Shown: positions 13,101-24,200 of the stretch, one piece after another
Numbering within the stretch: the stretch's first letter is position 1
Layout of the letters: each line of letters opens with the position of its first letter
NCBI RefSeq assembly: GCF_003369915.1
Contig: NC_046675.1
Span: forward strand, 11,098,001-11,162,000
Source: Drosophila miranda
Lineage: Eukaryota > Arthropoda > Insecta > Diptera > Drosophilidae
Reading direction: 5' to 3'
Length of the DNA: 64,000 nt
Notes under the pieces: generated by a model
The model's input: the letters and a program-made list of their open reading frames with translations, nothing else
Database searches by the model: none
What the model was told of the DNA's origin: nothing
Position numbers and translations under genes: made by a program

Positions 13101-16100
13101 CTCCGTGGTGGAATTGGCGGGTGCCGATGCCCTGGTCCTCGAGAAAGTCCTCTACAACTCTCTCAGCTTTGACTCGGCCAAGCAGCACGACCACGAAAAT
13201 GCCCACGAGGCAGCCAAGCGTAATATGGTTAGGAATATCTTCATCACCGGCAAGGCGGGCATGACCGTGGCTGAGGCTGCCAAGTTGCTGATTGATCAGG
13301 CGCAAAAATATATGCAGCATAAGATCGGTGTGGACAGCATTAAGTGGAACCAAAATCAAATAGAGAGCGGAGAATTGCCCAAGTCAGCCGATAGCGGCAT
13401 GAATGTCGAGTTGCACATGTCATTGGAGGATGAGCAATCGCAGCAAATGCGCCAATCAAAACGGAAGTCGACAGATAAAGAAGGGACTATAACGCCACCG
13501 AAAATCACGATGATCGATACCACGAGAGACTTTAATGCAGTTGAAAACATACCACAAAAATCAGGAAATACATCGAAGAGCACTGATCACATTAAGGAAA
13601 TGGCTCAGAGAGTACCATTTTCTTCCCATTGGCATACTCCAAAGAATACACAAAAAACGAATAATATTTCCAAGGGAGTTCCCACTGAGAACCCCGTTCA
13701 AAAAAAAGACAATTATCAGATGATTATGCGTCAGCAAAATGCCGTGGATTTACCAGCCTCTACTCAAAAAAATACACAAATATCTAACAATACCTCAAAG
13801 GGAGTGAGTCCTTCAGTACTGAAAGAAAAATTAAATCGTGTACCCCCTAAAAAAGTGCAGAATGCAGAAAAGTCAGACGAAAAAACCCCGTGTCCAAGTA
13901 AGATATCGGAGCACCCCCTGCAAAAGGTAGAACATCGATCAGTGAATGCGCGGATGATGACACGTCAGAGTACAGTACATCACATTGAGCAAAAAGCAGT
14001 AGATCGACCAGTCGCCTCTAATTTGAAAAACAACATCTCAAAGGGAGTGAGTACTGAGCGACTGAAAGAAATACTGTCAGACCAGAACCCCCTGCAAAAG
14101 ATAGACAATACGCCGATGATAACACGACGGAAGACAGTAGATCAGACTGACGAAAAGGAGAATAGAATTTCTTCTCCCGGGTTTGATGAGGAAAAGCCCA
14201 GCACAAGCAGGGCCGTTCGCGAAGAGCTACAGAAGAAACAAATTGCGGAGAACCGTCGGATTGCAGTTATGAAGTTAAACCAGAGACGAGGCCAATTGGA
14301 GACTGTGCCCACAAAGGATGCATCTGCAGAAACGTCCGCTGTGGCTGGGAAGACTCAAACTCCTCGAAGCAGAAGTAATCCACGAGTAAATGGGATTTAT
14401 GCTACTCAAAGTCTGGAGTCTGAGCGAAAGCCCTCTGCAAAAGTATCCCCCATAGAGCAGGATATCTTTAGTAGCGATGATTCGTTTCTGCTGAGCACAG
14501 GGGTGACTGCTGCTCTAACCGCCGCTGAGAGTAAACAAACTGTTCCTACGTCGAACTCGGATGCGGATGAGATACCCAGCTCGCAACCGAGGGAGGAGGA
14601 AGGGACGAATAACCATCCGACGACACCGCATACCTCCAGGCTCATGAGTATCTACCAGATTATGCGCTCGCAGCGCCTGCAAAGCCCAAGATCATCGCCA
14701 AGTTCCACTGGCACCGCATCCTGTTCAGCAAGGAGCACGCAGAGCTCTGGATCATTGTTCGCGCCCTGCGTAACTACGAAAGACTCGGCATCGAAGAACA
14801 CACCAAATGGGGCCTCCTGTACGGAACTCGCCGAAATGTCCAATGCTGCTGGGATGAACTCGAATGAAGCCTCTTCTATTAAACTATCCGATATGTCCGC
14901 GGAAAACTCTTTGATGAAGCATCCCCTTCAGCTGAACTCTTCGCACGTCATGAGCTACTCCACGACGGATGACACGGCGCTCAGTTTCGACAGAATTGAA
15001 ATAATCGACATGTGCGCCAATCGACAGTTGTTTCAAATGGCTCTCAAGGAAATACTGGCTGCCTCACGTTGTGGATTCAGTGTAGGCCTTGAATCGCAGG
15101 CGGGAAAGGCGAAGCCTTTGATCGGAGCCAACCTACTGGTCAACCAGTTGGCTGCGGCGGAGCAGCGTGATACAGTTGCCGGCAAACAGGCCCTCTTCCA
15201 GGTCGATGAGAGCAGCTTCATAGCAGGCTTGTCGTTTTGCCTGGCCGACAATGTTGTCTATTATATGTGCATGCAGGAGGAGGAGGGCCAGCAAGTCCCC
15301 ACCAGGCTCAAGGTGCAGGAGCTGTGCAAGTTGATGGATCGCCCAGAACTCACCCTCCTAGTGCACGATGCGAAGGAACAGCTGAAAGCACTGCTTCATG
15401 GCGTCCCTCAGTTGCACAACATCGGCATTAAGGTAGAGGATCCCAAGGTGGGCAACTGGCTGTTGGAGCCGGACAAGACATTCTCCTTTAAAAATATGGT
15501 AACTGCCGGCAACACAAGATTCGCGTCCGCCCATTAATATTTATAATTCTAGTGCCAACAGTTCGCTCCCGAGTGCACAGCGCTGGCCAATCTCTGTGGC
15601 AGCGGACGCGGATATAGCAGCCATGGGCTTGACAGCTCCAGCGCCATCCTGCCCAAATTGCGTGCCTCTATAGAGGCCTGTGTTACAGTGCACATACTCA
15701 AAGGACAGATCGAGAATCTAGAGAGAATTGGTCAGCTGCTAAAGATCTTCAGAGGCGAGTGAAATGTTCAACATGTTGTATTTATTGTCTTATTTATTTT
15801 TGATTTGTTGTTTTACAGAGGTGGAAATGCCTATTCAAATCGTACTCTGCAGAATGGAGTGCGTCGGCTTTCCGGCCAAGCACCAACGGATGGGTAGACT
15901 CATAAAGCACATGCTGGACACCTTGAATAAGGTGGAGATCAAGATCTATAAAATGCATGGCTCGAAGTTCAATCTGGGCTCCACGCAGGCCGTTGCCAAT
16001 GTGCTGGGACTTCACAGGAAGCCACATGGTCGCGTGAGCACATCGCGTCAAGTGCTGGAGAAACTGGGCTCGCCCATATCCGAGCTAATACTGAACCATC

Positions 16101-17126
16101 GAAAGCTGAACATGCAAATAGTCAAGGGTATGCAGCCACTGATTAGATGCTGCAAAGCGAATAGGATCCATGGCCACAGCATAACGCACACGGCCACAGG
16201 ACGAATATCAATGAGTGAGCCCAATCTGCAGAATGTGGCCAAGGATTTTGACATTCGAATGGGACCGGATTCGGTTCGTATTTCTTGTCGATCAGTATTC
16301 AAGTCCATGGACGAGAAGCGCTGTCTGCTATCGGCGGACTTCTGTCAGCTGGAGATGCGCATATTGGCGCATTTGTCGCAGGACAAGGCCCTGGTGTCTG
16401 TGATGAATTCCCCGCAGGACCTGTTTACGGCCATTGCTGCCCACTGGAACCACATAACCGAGGCGGAAGTAACCGAACAAATACGCAGTGGCACCAAACA
16501 GATTTGCTACGGAATTGTATATGGCATGGGCATGCGGAGCTTGGGCGATGCTCTTCAATGCACAGAGTCGGAGGCGCAATTGATATGTGAACAGTTCCAC
16601 CAGTCCTATCCAGGCATCAGAGCATATACGGAGAAAGTCTTGAAGTTCGCCAGAAAATGCGGCTACGTGGAGACCATAACGGGTCGGAGGCGCTATCTAG
16701 ACCACATCAATAGTGGCGAACAAAATCTAATAAGTAATAGGGCCCTTGATTCCATTGATTAAGTTCAGTTAAATTGTAACAAATGATTTTTCTGTTCACC
16801 CCCATCTAGAGCAAGCCGAACGACAGGCCGTAAATACAACCATCCAAGGCTCTGCAGCCGACATTGCCAAAAGAGCAATTTTGGATATGGATAAGAACAT
16901 CGGTCGGTATTGGAAGAAGCTCGGTGTCGAGGAGAATTCCATCCAATTGGTTCTCCACATCCACGATGAGCTGGTCTATGAGGTACCCGAAGCCAAGGCC
17001 AAGAGGATTGCCAAATTCTTGGGTCTGACCTTAGAGAGCATTGGCAAAGGGAAGCTGACCGTGCCGCTGAAGGTAAAGATTAAAATAGGTGAGAGTTGGG
17101 GCGAAATGCATGAACTTCGCGTATAG
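10173..17126 (+). CDS. mus308: DNA polymerase theta, helicase-polymerase
   Basis: Performs microhomology-mediated end joining and interstrand-crosslink repair in the nucleus. Seven exons: 10173-11685, 11746-12119, 12178-12743, 12807-15498, 15553-15754, 15819-16733 and 16810-17126, giving about 2192 aa. The N-terminal Hel308-type helicase shows SAPTSAGKT near residue 230, DEVH near 331, SATLANVE near 370 and QMIGRAGRTG near 580. A disordered linker fills most of exon 4. An exonuclease-like fold without obvious catalytic acids follows. The A-family polymerase has motif A (SADFCQLEMR, near 1955), motif B (KQICYGIVYGMG) and motif C (HIHDELVYEV, near 2138). Intron 1 is 60 nt, in frame and stop-free. 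Intron 5 needs a GC donor at 15755 to keep phase. The last exon joins as NLIKQAERQAVN. D. melanogaster mus308 is shorter (about 2059 aa); the difference fits linker expansion. Confidence 0.95.
13640..14120 (+). repeat. Degenerate repeats coding part of the mus308 linker
   Basis: Inside mus308 exon 4 the encoded protein repeats a loose unit. NNISKGVPTENP occurs near 13660, NNTSKGVSPSVLKEKL near 13787 and NNISKGVSTERLKEIL near 14028. Each is followed by a PLQK-type or Q-K-rich element and an M-x-x-R-x-x-x-V-D element (MRQQNAVD, MTRQSTV, ITRRKTVD). The spacing is irregular (roughly 130 and 240 bp), so these are decayed tandem duplications. Their function is unknown. Confidence 0.6.
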
Positions 17127-17140
17127 CTGCTGAATACGGT

Positions 17141-17146
17141 AATAAA
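17141..17146 (+). terminator. Likely mus308 polyadenylation signal
   Basis: A canonical AATAAA lies 15 bp after the mus308 stop codon. The convergent rhodanese gene stops at 17201, so the two 3' UTRs probably overlap. Confidence 0.6.
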
Positions 17147-17200
17147 ATGGTTGTGATTATTTATTTTTACAATTTGTAAATAATTTTATATTTTCCGTTG

Positions 17201-17662
17201 TTATTGACCACCCTCCTTATCCTGCCATTCCGTCCAGGATCCGGCATACGCTTTGGCACTGCAATTATTTTAGAACAATTTATTTTAAGAATGTACATAC
17301 ATGCTGAAACTTACTTGCAAAAGCCCAGGGTGCGGGCCAAATTGGTAGCCCGAGCAGCGCGTCCTCCTGCTTTGCATGAAAAGATTATGACCGCATCAAC
17401 CGACGGTTTCTTGCGGCCGTAGGTCTTTGTGAAAGCATCATCTGGCAAATTCAAGGCCCTCTCCAGCTCGGGCACTATGAATCAAACAAAGGTGTGTCCA
17501 TTATAGTAAGTCCCCTACTAATCTTTGGACTAGCTACTCACGAGGTATATTAATGCTGCTCGGCAAGACACCTGTCTCCTCCAACTCGGACTTGTTGCGC
17601 ACATCAAACAGATACTTATCCGGATGATTTGGAGCATCCTTTACTTCCTCGTAGGTGGCCAT
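17201..17662 (-). CDS. Small single-domain rhodanese (thiosulfate sulfurtransferase-like)
   Basis: Exons 17542-17662, 17315-17474 and 17201-17258 join in phase to give 112 aa, beginning MATYEEVKDAPNHPDKYLFD. It is one rhodanese domain: DVRNKSELEETGVLPSSINI is the N-terminal strand and loop, and FSCKAGGRAARA holds the catalytic cysteine in a C-K-A-G-G-R active-site loop. The chain ends AYAGSWTEWQDKEGG, typical of Hsp67B2-type fly rhodaneses. Expected chemistry is sulfur transfer through a cysteine persulfide; the physiological substrate is unknown. It converges on mus308 with 74 bp between stop codons. I believe the D. melanogaster counterpart beside mus308 is CG12279, from memory only. A TATCGATG DRE-like site lies near 17758, about 100 bp upstream. 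Confidence 0.85.
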
Positions 17663-17834
17663 AACAGATCAGATAATTGTATGAACGAAATTTAAAATCA
17701 AACCCAAAATGCAAGCTTATCTTGTCAAAGGTTCGCCGATTAATTTCAAGCTATAACTATCGATGACAAACAAATGCAGTCGTTTTCAGTGGGACTTTAT
17801 TTGTTATAAAAAAATGCTTGGATATTGTTAATAT

Positions 17835-18335
17835 GCTGTGGGTTACACCGTATTTTAATGTATGGGTGTACGCGCATTGTCACACTCTGCATGTATAGGT
17901 TTTACGGTTGCTGGCATTTGTACTTTTTTTAATTTTTTGTTTCCATTAAATTTATATATTTGTTATTAATTTAGTCGCACAAACACAAGTACTATATGAT
18001 ATATATACTATATATACCCATATGAACGCCGCCTCCTGGGCACGGAGCCGATGCCATTTATTTTCCATTTTTCACTGAATAAAACTATTGAAAAATCATC
18101 GTTGCAAAGAATCGGGGAAATATAACTGGCTGGGGTTTTTTGAGTTCTTACTAAAGAATCAAGGATATTTTTTCCAATTACAGGAATCTATGGAACGGCC
18201 AAATCGGTACACAATTAACAGAGAAAACATTATATATGTGACTGGACTTCATCTGATCAAGAATCACAGGAAACACGCCAGACGAACGCCAGAGCCGAAG
18301 ACCCTGGGATCTAGTCCTGAAAGTTCGTTTGCGAT
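17835..18335 (+). mobile_element. Dispersed repeat, long copy of a small inverted-repeat element
   Basis: Two blocks match the element at 27.9-28.2 kb in the same order and strand. The block at about 17850-17925 (with CACACTCTGCATGTATAGGT) corresponds to about 27990-28095. The block at about 18294-18335 (with GAAGACCCTGGGATC) corresponds to the right inverted arm at 28168-28200. The family looks like a non-autonomous DNA transposon remnant. The exact ends are uncertain. Confidence 0.4.
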
Positions 18336-18487
18336 ACGTTCGGTGGCACATCTATATACTGTATGGTTAATTATTCAAATCAAGACTAATAGAGGACTTA
18401 TGCTGAGCATGATTGTTTTATTTCGAGTATTTAGAGTTATTCGACAACCATATATATTCGCCTTTTCTTAATGAGAAACTCGCAGGC

Positions 18488-19488
18488 TTAGCCTGGTAAA
18501 AACAAGGCCATAAGTTCTTCAGGATCCACACTGTCTAACTGCTTAAAATTCATAAGCTTGTTGTACACAAAGGTCAAGCGATCGGCATTGTGAAAGACGG
18601 AAATTAATATTTTAAGAGCCTGGAAATATTAAAATGTTGAGGCAGGAAAGAAAAATAAATTTTATGATCACGAAAACTCACCTCAAAAGTCAGACAGATA
18701 ACACAGCCATTCGAAAACAAAGTATTAAAAGCCATATATGTAGCACCGTAGACCTCGACTTCGTCAACATTTAAATGTCCCAGTAATTTGATCACTTTAG
18801 CTGTATGCTTCGCGGCGTCCTCTACAATGTCTTCTTTAGTCGCCCCAAAGCGAGATGGATACTCTGGGTCGACCATATAGATGTTAGAATCATCCAAAAA
18901 TGTAAAGCCGAGTGTAAATAGGAAATAAAGGGCCTGACTATTTATGCCAGATGGATTTGCTTTAATTTTAAACCTTGATATGCTCATGGATTGTTCATCA
19001 GTGACACTGAGGGTGTACGTCTTGCCTGTCTCCGAATTGAACTCACCAATACTGGCAATAGCTCTTTTCAAGTCAATATTAAACAAAGATTGTATCAATT
19101 GGGGAATGAAAAACCCATTTTGTACAGCTGGATGGCGTATATTTGCTTTCAGCCGGTACAGCGTTTCCCCGGTTTGGTATAAGAATGTACCATTCGGAGT
19201 AATCTTGAATGGCATTTTCAGACGAAGCAAAACCTGATGACCAGGGCGATTGATGCCTAAGAAAAGTGTTAAAACGTTCACTATGTAGATACGGATGTGA
19301 TCGAAAAGAATGAAAAGCTTACATGTTTCCTTCAAATTCATTAGGGACCCTTGGAAAACAGAGTTTATACCGTGGAATGCTTGTGATATTTTCTGCACAA
19401 TCTCCTCCACATCCTGGAAATTCAATTCCTTGTGACCTGGTACTTTTTCTATTAATTGTTCAAAAGCTTCCTTGAATTTAAGCAACAT
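18488..19488 (-). CDS. Unrecognised three-exon protein
   Basis: Exons 19323-19488, 18682-19256 and 18488-18619 join in phase with good donors (GTAAGC, GTGAGT) and acceptors, giving 290 aa. It begins MLLKFKEAFEQLIEKVPGHK, an amphipathic charged helix. A central part follows that reads as beta-rich (RPGHQVLLRLKMPFKITP, GKTYTLSVTDEQSMSI), then a helical end (EALKILISVFHNADRLTFVY) finishing EELMALFLPG. No signal peptide, membrane span or familiar catalytic motif is visible, so I assign no function. The consistent phases and protein-like composition make it a real gene. It lies between the rhodanese and Past1 genes, on the same strand as both. Confidence 0.7.
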
Positions 19489-21245
19489 ATTGAAAATTTT
19501 TTCTTTCTTCTTTGGGGATTTACAAATTAGGATTGGGTTTTTGACTGATAGTTTTCATCAAGACGAGCTGCCAGATCAGGTAACAATCGTAATATTAAAT
19601 TTATCTTTTTGAAAAAATATCGATTAATATATTTTATTTTAATATATTTATTTTATTTTTATTTATTAATTCTGCTTGTTTTTTTTATTTATGACATTAG
19701 AGACGAGAGGCAAAAACAAAATTAGTGTTAGGCTAGGGTAAATTCCATCGATGATTTCTGCTCGCAGCTCAACTGAAAAGCCAGGCGCTATCTAGCTCGC
19801 TCTCACTACATGCTACATTATATTTCTCTCGCTCACACTGCCTGTTTCCCCATAACGTTTTTATATCTAGTCTAACTCTAAGTTAAGTCGAATAACACCA
19901 CAACAAAAATCATGGAACAATCGTAGTAGTGTTTTTAATGATTTATTAAAAATTGTTGACTAGAAATATGTTTTTTTTTTATAGCATGTAAGATGTCTAA
20001 TATTCTGTTATTTTATTTATTTAACATAAAATATTATTTACCATTGAACCACGAACCGAACTAGTTTTTCTTGAGTAGAACTGCCACATACCCGGTAGTC
20101 AAGGAGTATAGGGGTATATAAAATTCGTGTATATGCATGTAACAGCCAAAAGAAAACGTTTTGGACCCCATAAAATATGCATATATAAAGCATGGCCTGT
20201 CATCAATAAAAGCTACTCAAACATTTTATCCCGCCTCATTCCGCTCCAATAAAAAGGGAAAATTCTCGGGCATTTATCATTGTGAAGATGCAAGAAAAAC
20301 AAAACGCAGAACCATAAGGAATTATCTTCTCAATTTGATCCGATCTAAGCATTACGGAGAATTGTTTTACTGCATAGGAACATTTTTGGGATTCAGGGAT
20401 GCAATAACTTAAAAACGAGCATATTAAAAATTATTCATTTTATTTAAGTTTTTTACAATTTATCAATCAGTTTTAATTTAACATTTAATATAATTCAAGA
20501 ATTTACTAAATTAAATAAATTTAGTTTGCTAAATAATTTAATTTAATAAACAAATGTTTAAATTGCACAACATTCTTCATTCCTATTGCAGAGGAGATGA
20601 GTGGGGGAGCATTTCCAAAGCACAAATCAGATTGCAAATAATTGGCCCACATTCTAGAATTGTATATATCTATATAAAATATGTTCATTGTATATCAAAA
20701 GTGGTTCATTTGCAAAATTAGAAAACCTTCCAAGCTGCTGCACAATCGACATTTAACCTAAATATTGATTACACGTTAACTTCATGCGTTTTTATTGGCA
20801 TTGAACAATTCTATTCCTCACTTCATTATATTTTCCTTAAGTCAACAACGACATGGTGTTGGGGCATATACACACAGTTCTCTTGTATAATTCTACTAGA
20901 TCGTATTGATCCGATCCGATCCTTTCGTTACATTGCATTACAGTCGATTGTTCAAAAATATGCATGTGATGTAGGCATTGCCTAAATTCTGTGAATCTAT
21001 GATTGATATTTTTTTGTTTTGTTTCTTTTGCAATGCTTGCATTAACATTTGTTTGTGTGTGTGTGTTTTAATACCCAGCAGTTGACGCAGTTGTATGCGA
21101 GTACGATTACGAGTACGAGTATAGTAAATATAAAAAGGCAGAAATCGAACAGAGTGCATGCATCTTGGGAGTTGGCCGGCTGGCCGCCGTGTTCGATTGA
21201 TGTGTGTGTGTACGGTACGTGTGTTTTATATTACAGGGTATGTAT
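19489..21245. other. AT-rich intergenic stretch
   Basis: No convincing exon. The sequence is very AT-rich between 19600-20000 and 20410-20560. It would hold the promoter of the unrecognised gene and the 3' UTR of Past1. A non-ATG ORF around 20161-20412 is not supported. Confidence 0.4.
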
Positions 21246-24200
21246 TTAGGCATAACGCTTCGACGGTGGTACTAAGTGTTCCGGCAATACTGTGGGTAGC
21301 TCACAGCCTTCCAGCTTGACATTGATTAAGTGCAAAGCCAGCGCAAATTCCTCAGAGTCCAGAAAGCCATCCCCATCGACATCGGATAGTTTCCAGATTT
21401 TACTAAGCACCGAGTTGGGCAGTTTCGATTTGATAAGCTCCTGCTTGGCAGCTGTAATTGAAGAAAGGACCCAATTAGAAAACATCCGAAAGGATTGGCA
21501 CTCGAGTCTACTTACTTGCACCGGATATTTTGCCATCGACCGGATTAAGACCGTTGAAGATGGTGTCTGTGCGTGATTTCTCCTTGTTGCAAATCCATTC
21601 GTGTTCTCCGTAGCCAGCATCTATGCCCTCGCCCTTCATGTAGCCGAACGGTGAGACGTGGTCGTCGATGACACCCTCGAAGGCACCACCTGCAATCCAA
21701 AGAAAAGTTTATTTCAGCTCGGTCGTGTTCTATTCAAGTCTGGGGAGGAGGGACTGGCTACATAAATTTGCACTAATTAAGCAAGTAGTCTAAGCTGATC
21801 GGTGCGTCGCCGTGCACGTACTCGTACATTCAATTTGAAGCAATTAAAACCTTCAGATCGTTTTGGCTTCAATTGAGGTCCGACTGACCGACTTAAGAAC
21901 GTACTTTGCCTACCTACATTAACAGCAAACAATTGCCCCTGAATGCTGCATTCAGACGACCAATTGAGATTGCATGCGGTGCATGCGGCCAAGTGGCGTT
22001 TCATTGCATTATTTGAAGTTGCCACTTTTGATCTGTTGCTCAATTTATTTGCGGCGTCTTGTTGTCAGACACTGGAATTGAGAAGGCTGCTGGCCCCACG
22101 ATCTACAACTAGGTGTGTGCTTACATCCATGTCTGTCCCTGTCTCTGCCTCTGGATTTGCCTCTGGCTCTGGCTCTTCTTTTGCCTTCTGCTCTGAACCT
22201 GCCTCAGGGTCTGGATTTGGCTCCTTCTCTGGTTCTGTCTCTGGCTCTGTCTCTGGCTCTGATTGTGGCTCAGCTGCTGGCTCGATCTCTTTATCGTTCT
22301 CGACATGGCCCACCCTACTAGTACAACTGCTGAACAACCGGTGCTGCTGCTGGCGCAGGTTCTGCAGCCAGCGATCAAAGCGATCCGCAAACAGTGCTCT
22401 CTGGGAGCTGGGGCTCAGGACATTATCGGGCTCGTCAGCCAGATCGAAATCCTCGTCTGAGTCCACTTTTTGGTATGCAAGAAAGAGAGAAAGAACGTTG
22501 ACAGAGCGGGGAACGAACATTTTCAAAGGGTTCAATGGAAGATCTCCGCGATGATCTCCCCAGTGCGACAGTGGGTGACAAAGCAGGGCGTATACAGTCG
22601 GCTCGGGACATGGAAAAATCAACTCAAAACTACAACAAATTAGTGTGCCAATGGCGAAAACGAAAAACGAACGAACGAACGAAAGCAAGCGAACAACTTA
22701 TTTCTGCAAGATCGTGTCATGAGTGTGTGTGGCTGTGTGTGTGTGTGTGTGTATAAACTATTTAGCGACATATTGCTAAACATGTGATGCCCCCCCCGCC
22801 CTCATAAGCAGAGGTGTAAGCAGGTGTCGGGGAGAATGACTCAAATTAAAGACGAACCCCCTATCGTCATAGGAACCTGATCAGTTTTGAACGTAATGAA
22901 TGTGTGATTACTATTCTATGGGTGGACAGAGACTATCAGAAAACACTGTCGTTTGACTCTTTATCGCTCTCTTTCTTGTTTGCTGTGTAATTGAAATACT
23001 TGTGCCCAAAAACAAAGCAACGGAAATGCACGGAAAATCGAACAATACATTAAATGAGAGAGAGAGAGCCAGAGATCCACACACACAACGAAGACATTTA
23101 TTTAGAAATAAATTAGAGTTCATGCGTTCTTGACTTTGATTTCGTGCTGTTTGATCGTGATTCGTTTTATCAGGCATTCTTGGCTCCCTTTGGCAACGCG
23201 ACGCCTTCGTCTCTGGGTGTAATAATACACAAGGAGTTCATTCACACTCTGCGAGTGAATGTTTATGTGAATCTGCATGTGAGTGTGCGACTGCTTGGGT
23301 GTGTGTGTGTGTGTGTGGGGAGCAACATTAAGTAATTTCGATGACAGAGAGGGCAGAAGGCAATCGATGAGAGAGCATGACACATGAACAGTTCACATTC
23401 AGTCAGAAATCAGAAATAATCATCCCATGACATCAGTTGATCATTTTTGGACTTTCTTTGGCATTCGCATAGATTCCAATGCACAAGGTCATGAGAAATG
23501 CGCTAATAGTTGAATTAAATCACCACTCACCCACTCAAGTGGCCCCCAGACCCAGGCAAACAGAAAAGATCAGCCCCACACTGGCAGATCTCAGTTTCGC
23601 CACAGACAATGGCCATATTATTGTGGAATAACTCTCGGGTAAATGCTTTCTTCCTGCACTTAGTTGTAGTTCGTTTGCTATGCAAGCGCCTCCGCCCGAG
23701 CGTCTTTCTTTCTGTCGCTCTGCGCATTAGACAGAGGATGATCCACTTAATGCCACACGCCCCGAGTCAGCTTTCGGAGAGTGGCCAATTGATACGCGGC
23801 CTCAGGTTGCCAACGCCATCAAAAGTACATAAATACATATGTACATAGGCACGTACATATGTACATCTGGCACTAACCGGTTCGGCTTTCCAGGGAGCTG
23901 GAGCTGGGAGCGGGTCTGGGTGTGGGTCTCGATCTGGGGGTTTGTTTGAGCAGCTTGACGCACTGGGACTTAATGCAGCAGACAATCATTTCTATAAGAC
24001 CCTATCATCGCCTAAAAGGCAGGCTGTATTCCGCATTATAATAAGTACTATTCTATTTTAATTGCCCTGCCTTTTAAGCAATTATTTATTATCGATTCTC
24101 CCTCCTATTTAGTTGCATATCAGACAAAAGGTAGCCCAGCCATTTGTGGTTTTATTTTTGGATATACACATATTTCTGCCTTGCCAGTGTCCACTGTCTC

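Noticed and set aside
18088-18471. 127-codon plus-strand ORF upstream of the rhodanese gene
   Set aside because: It lies largely inside a dispersed repeat shared with 27.9-28.2 kb. Composition is repeat-like and no splice or start context supports it.
20161-20412. 83-codon ORF in the AT-rich intergenic gap
   Set aside because: Starts at TTG rather than ATG. No conserved motif and no splice partner.
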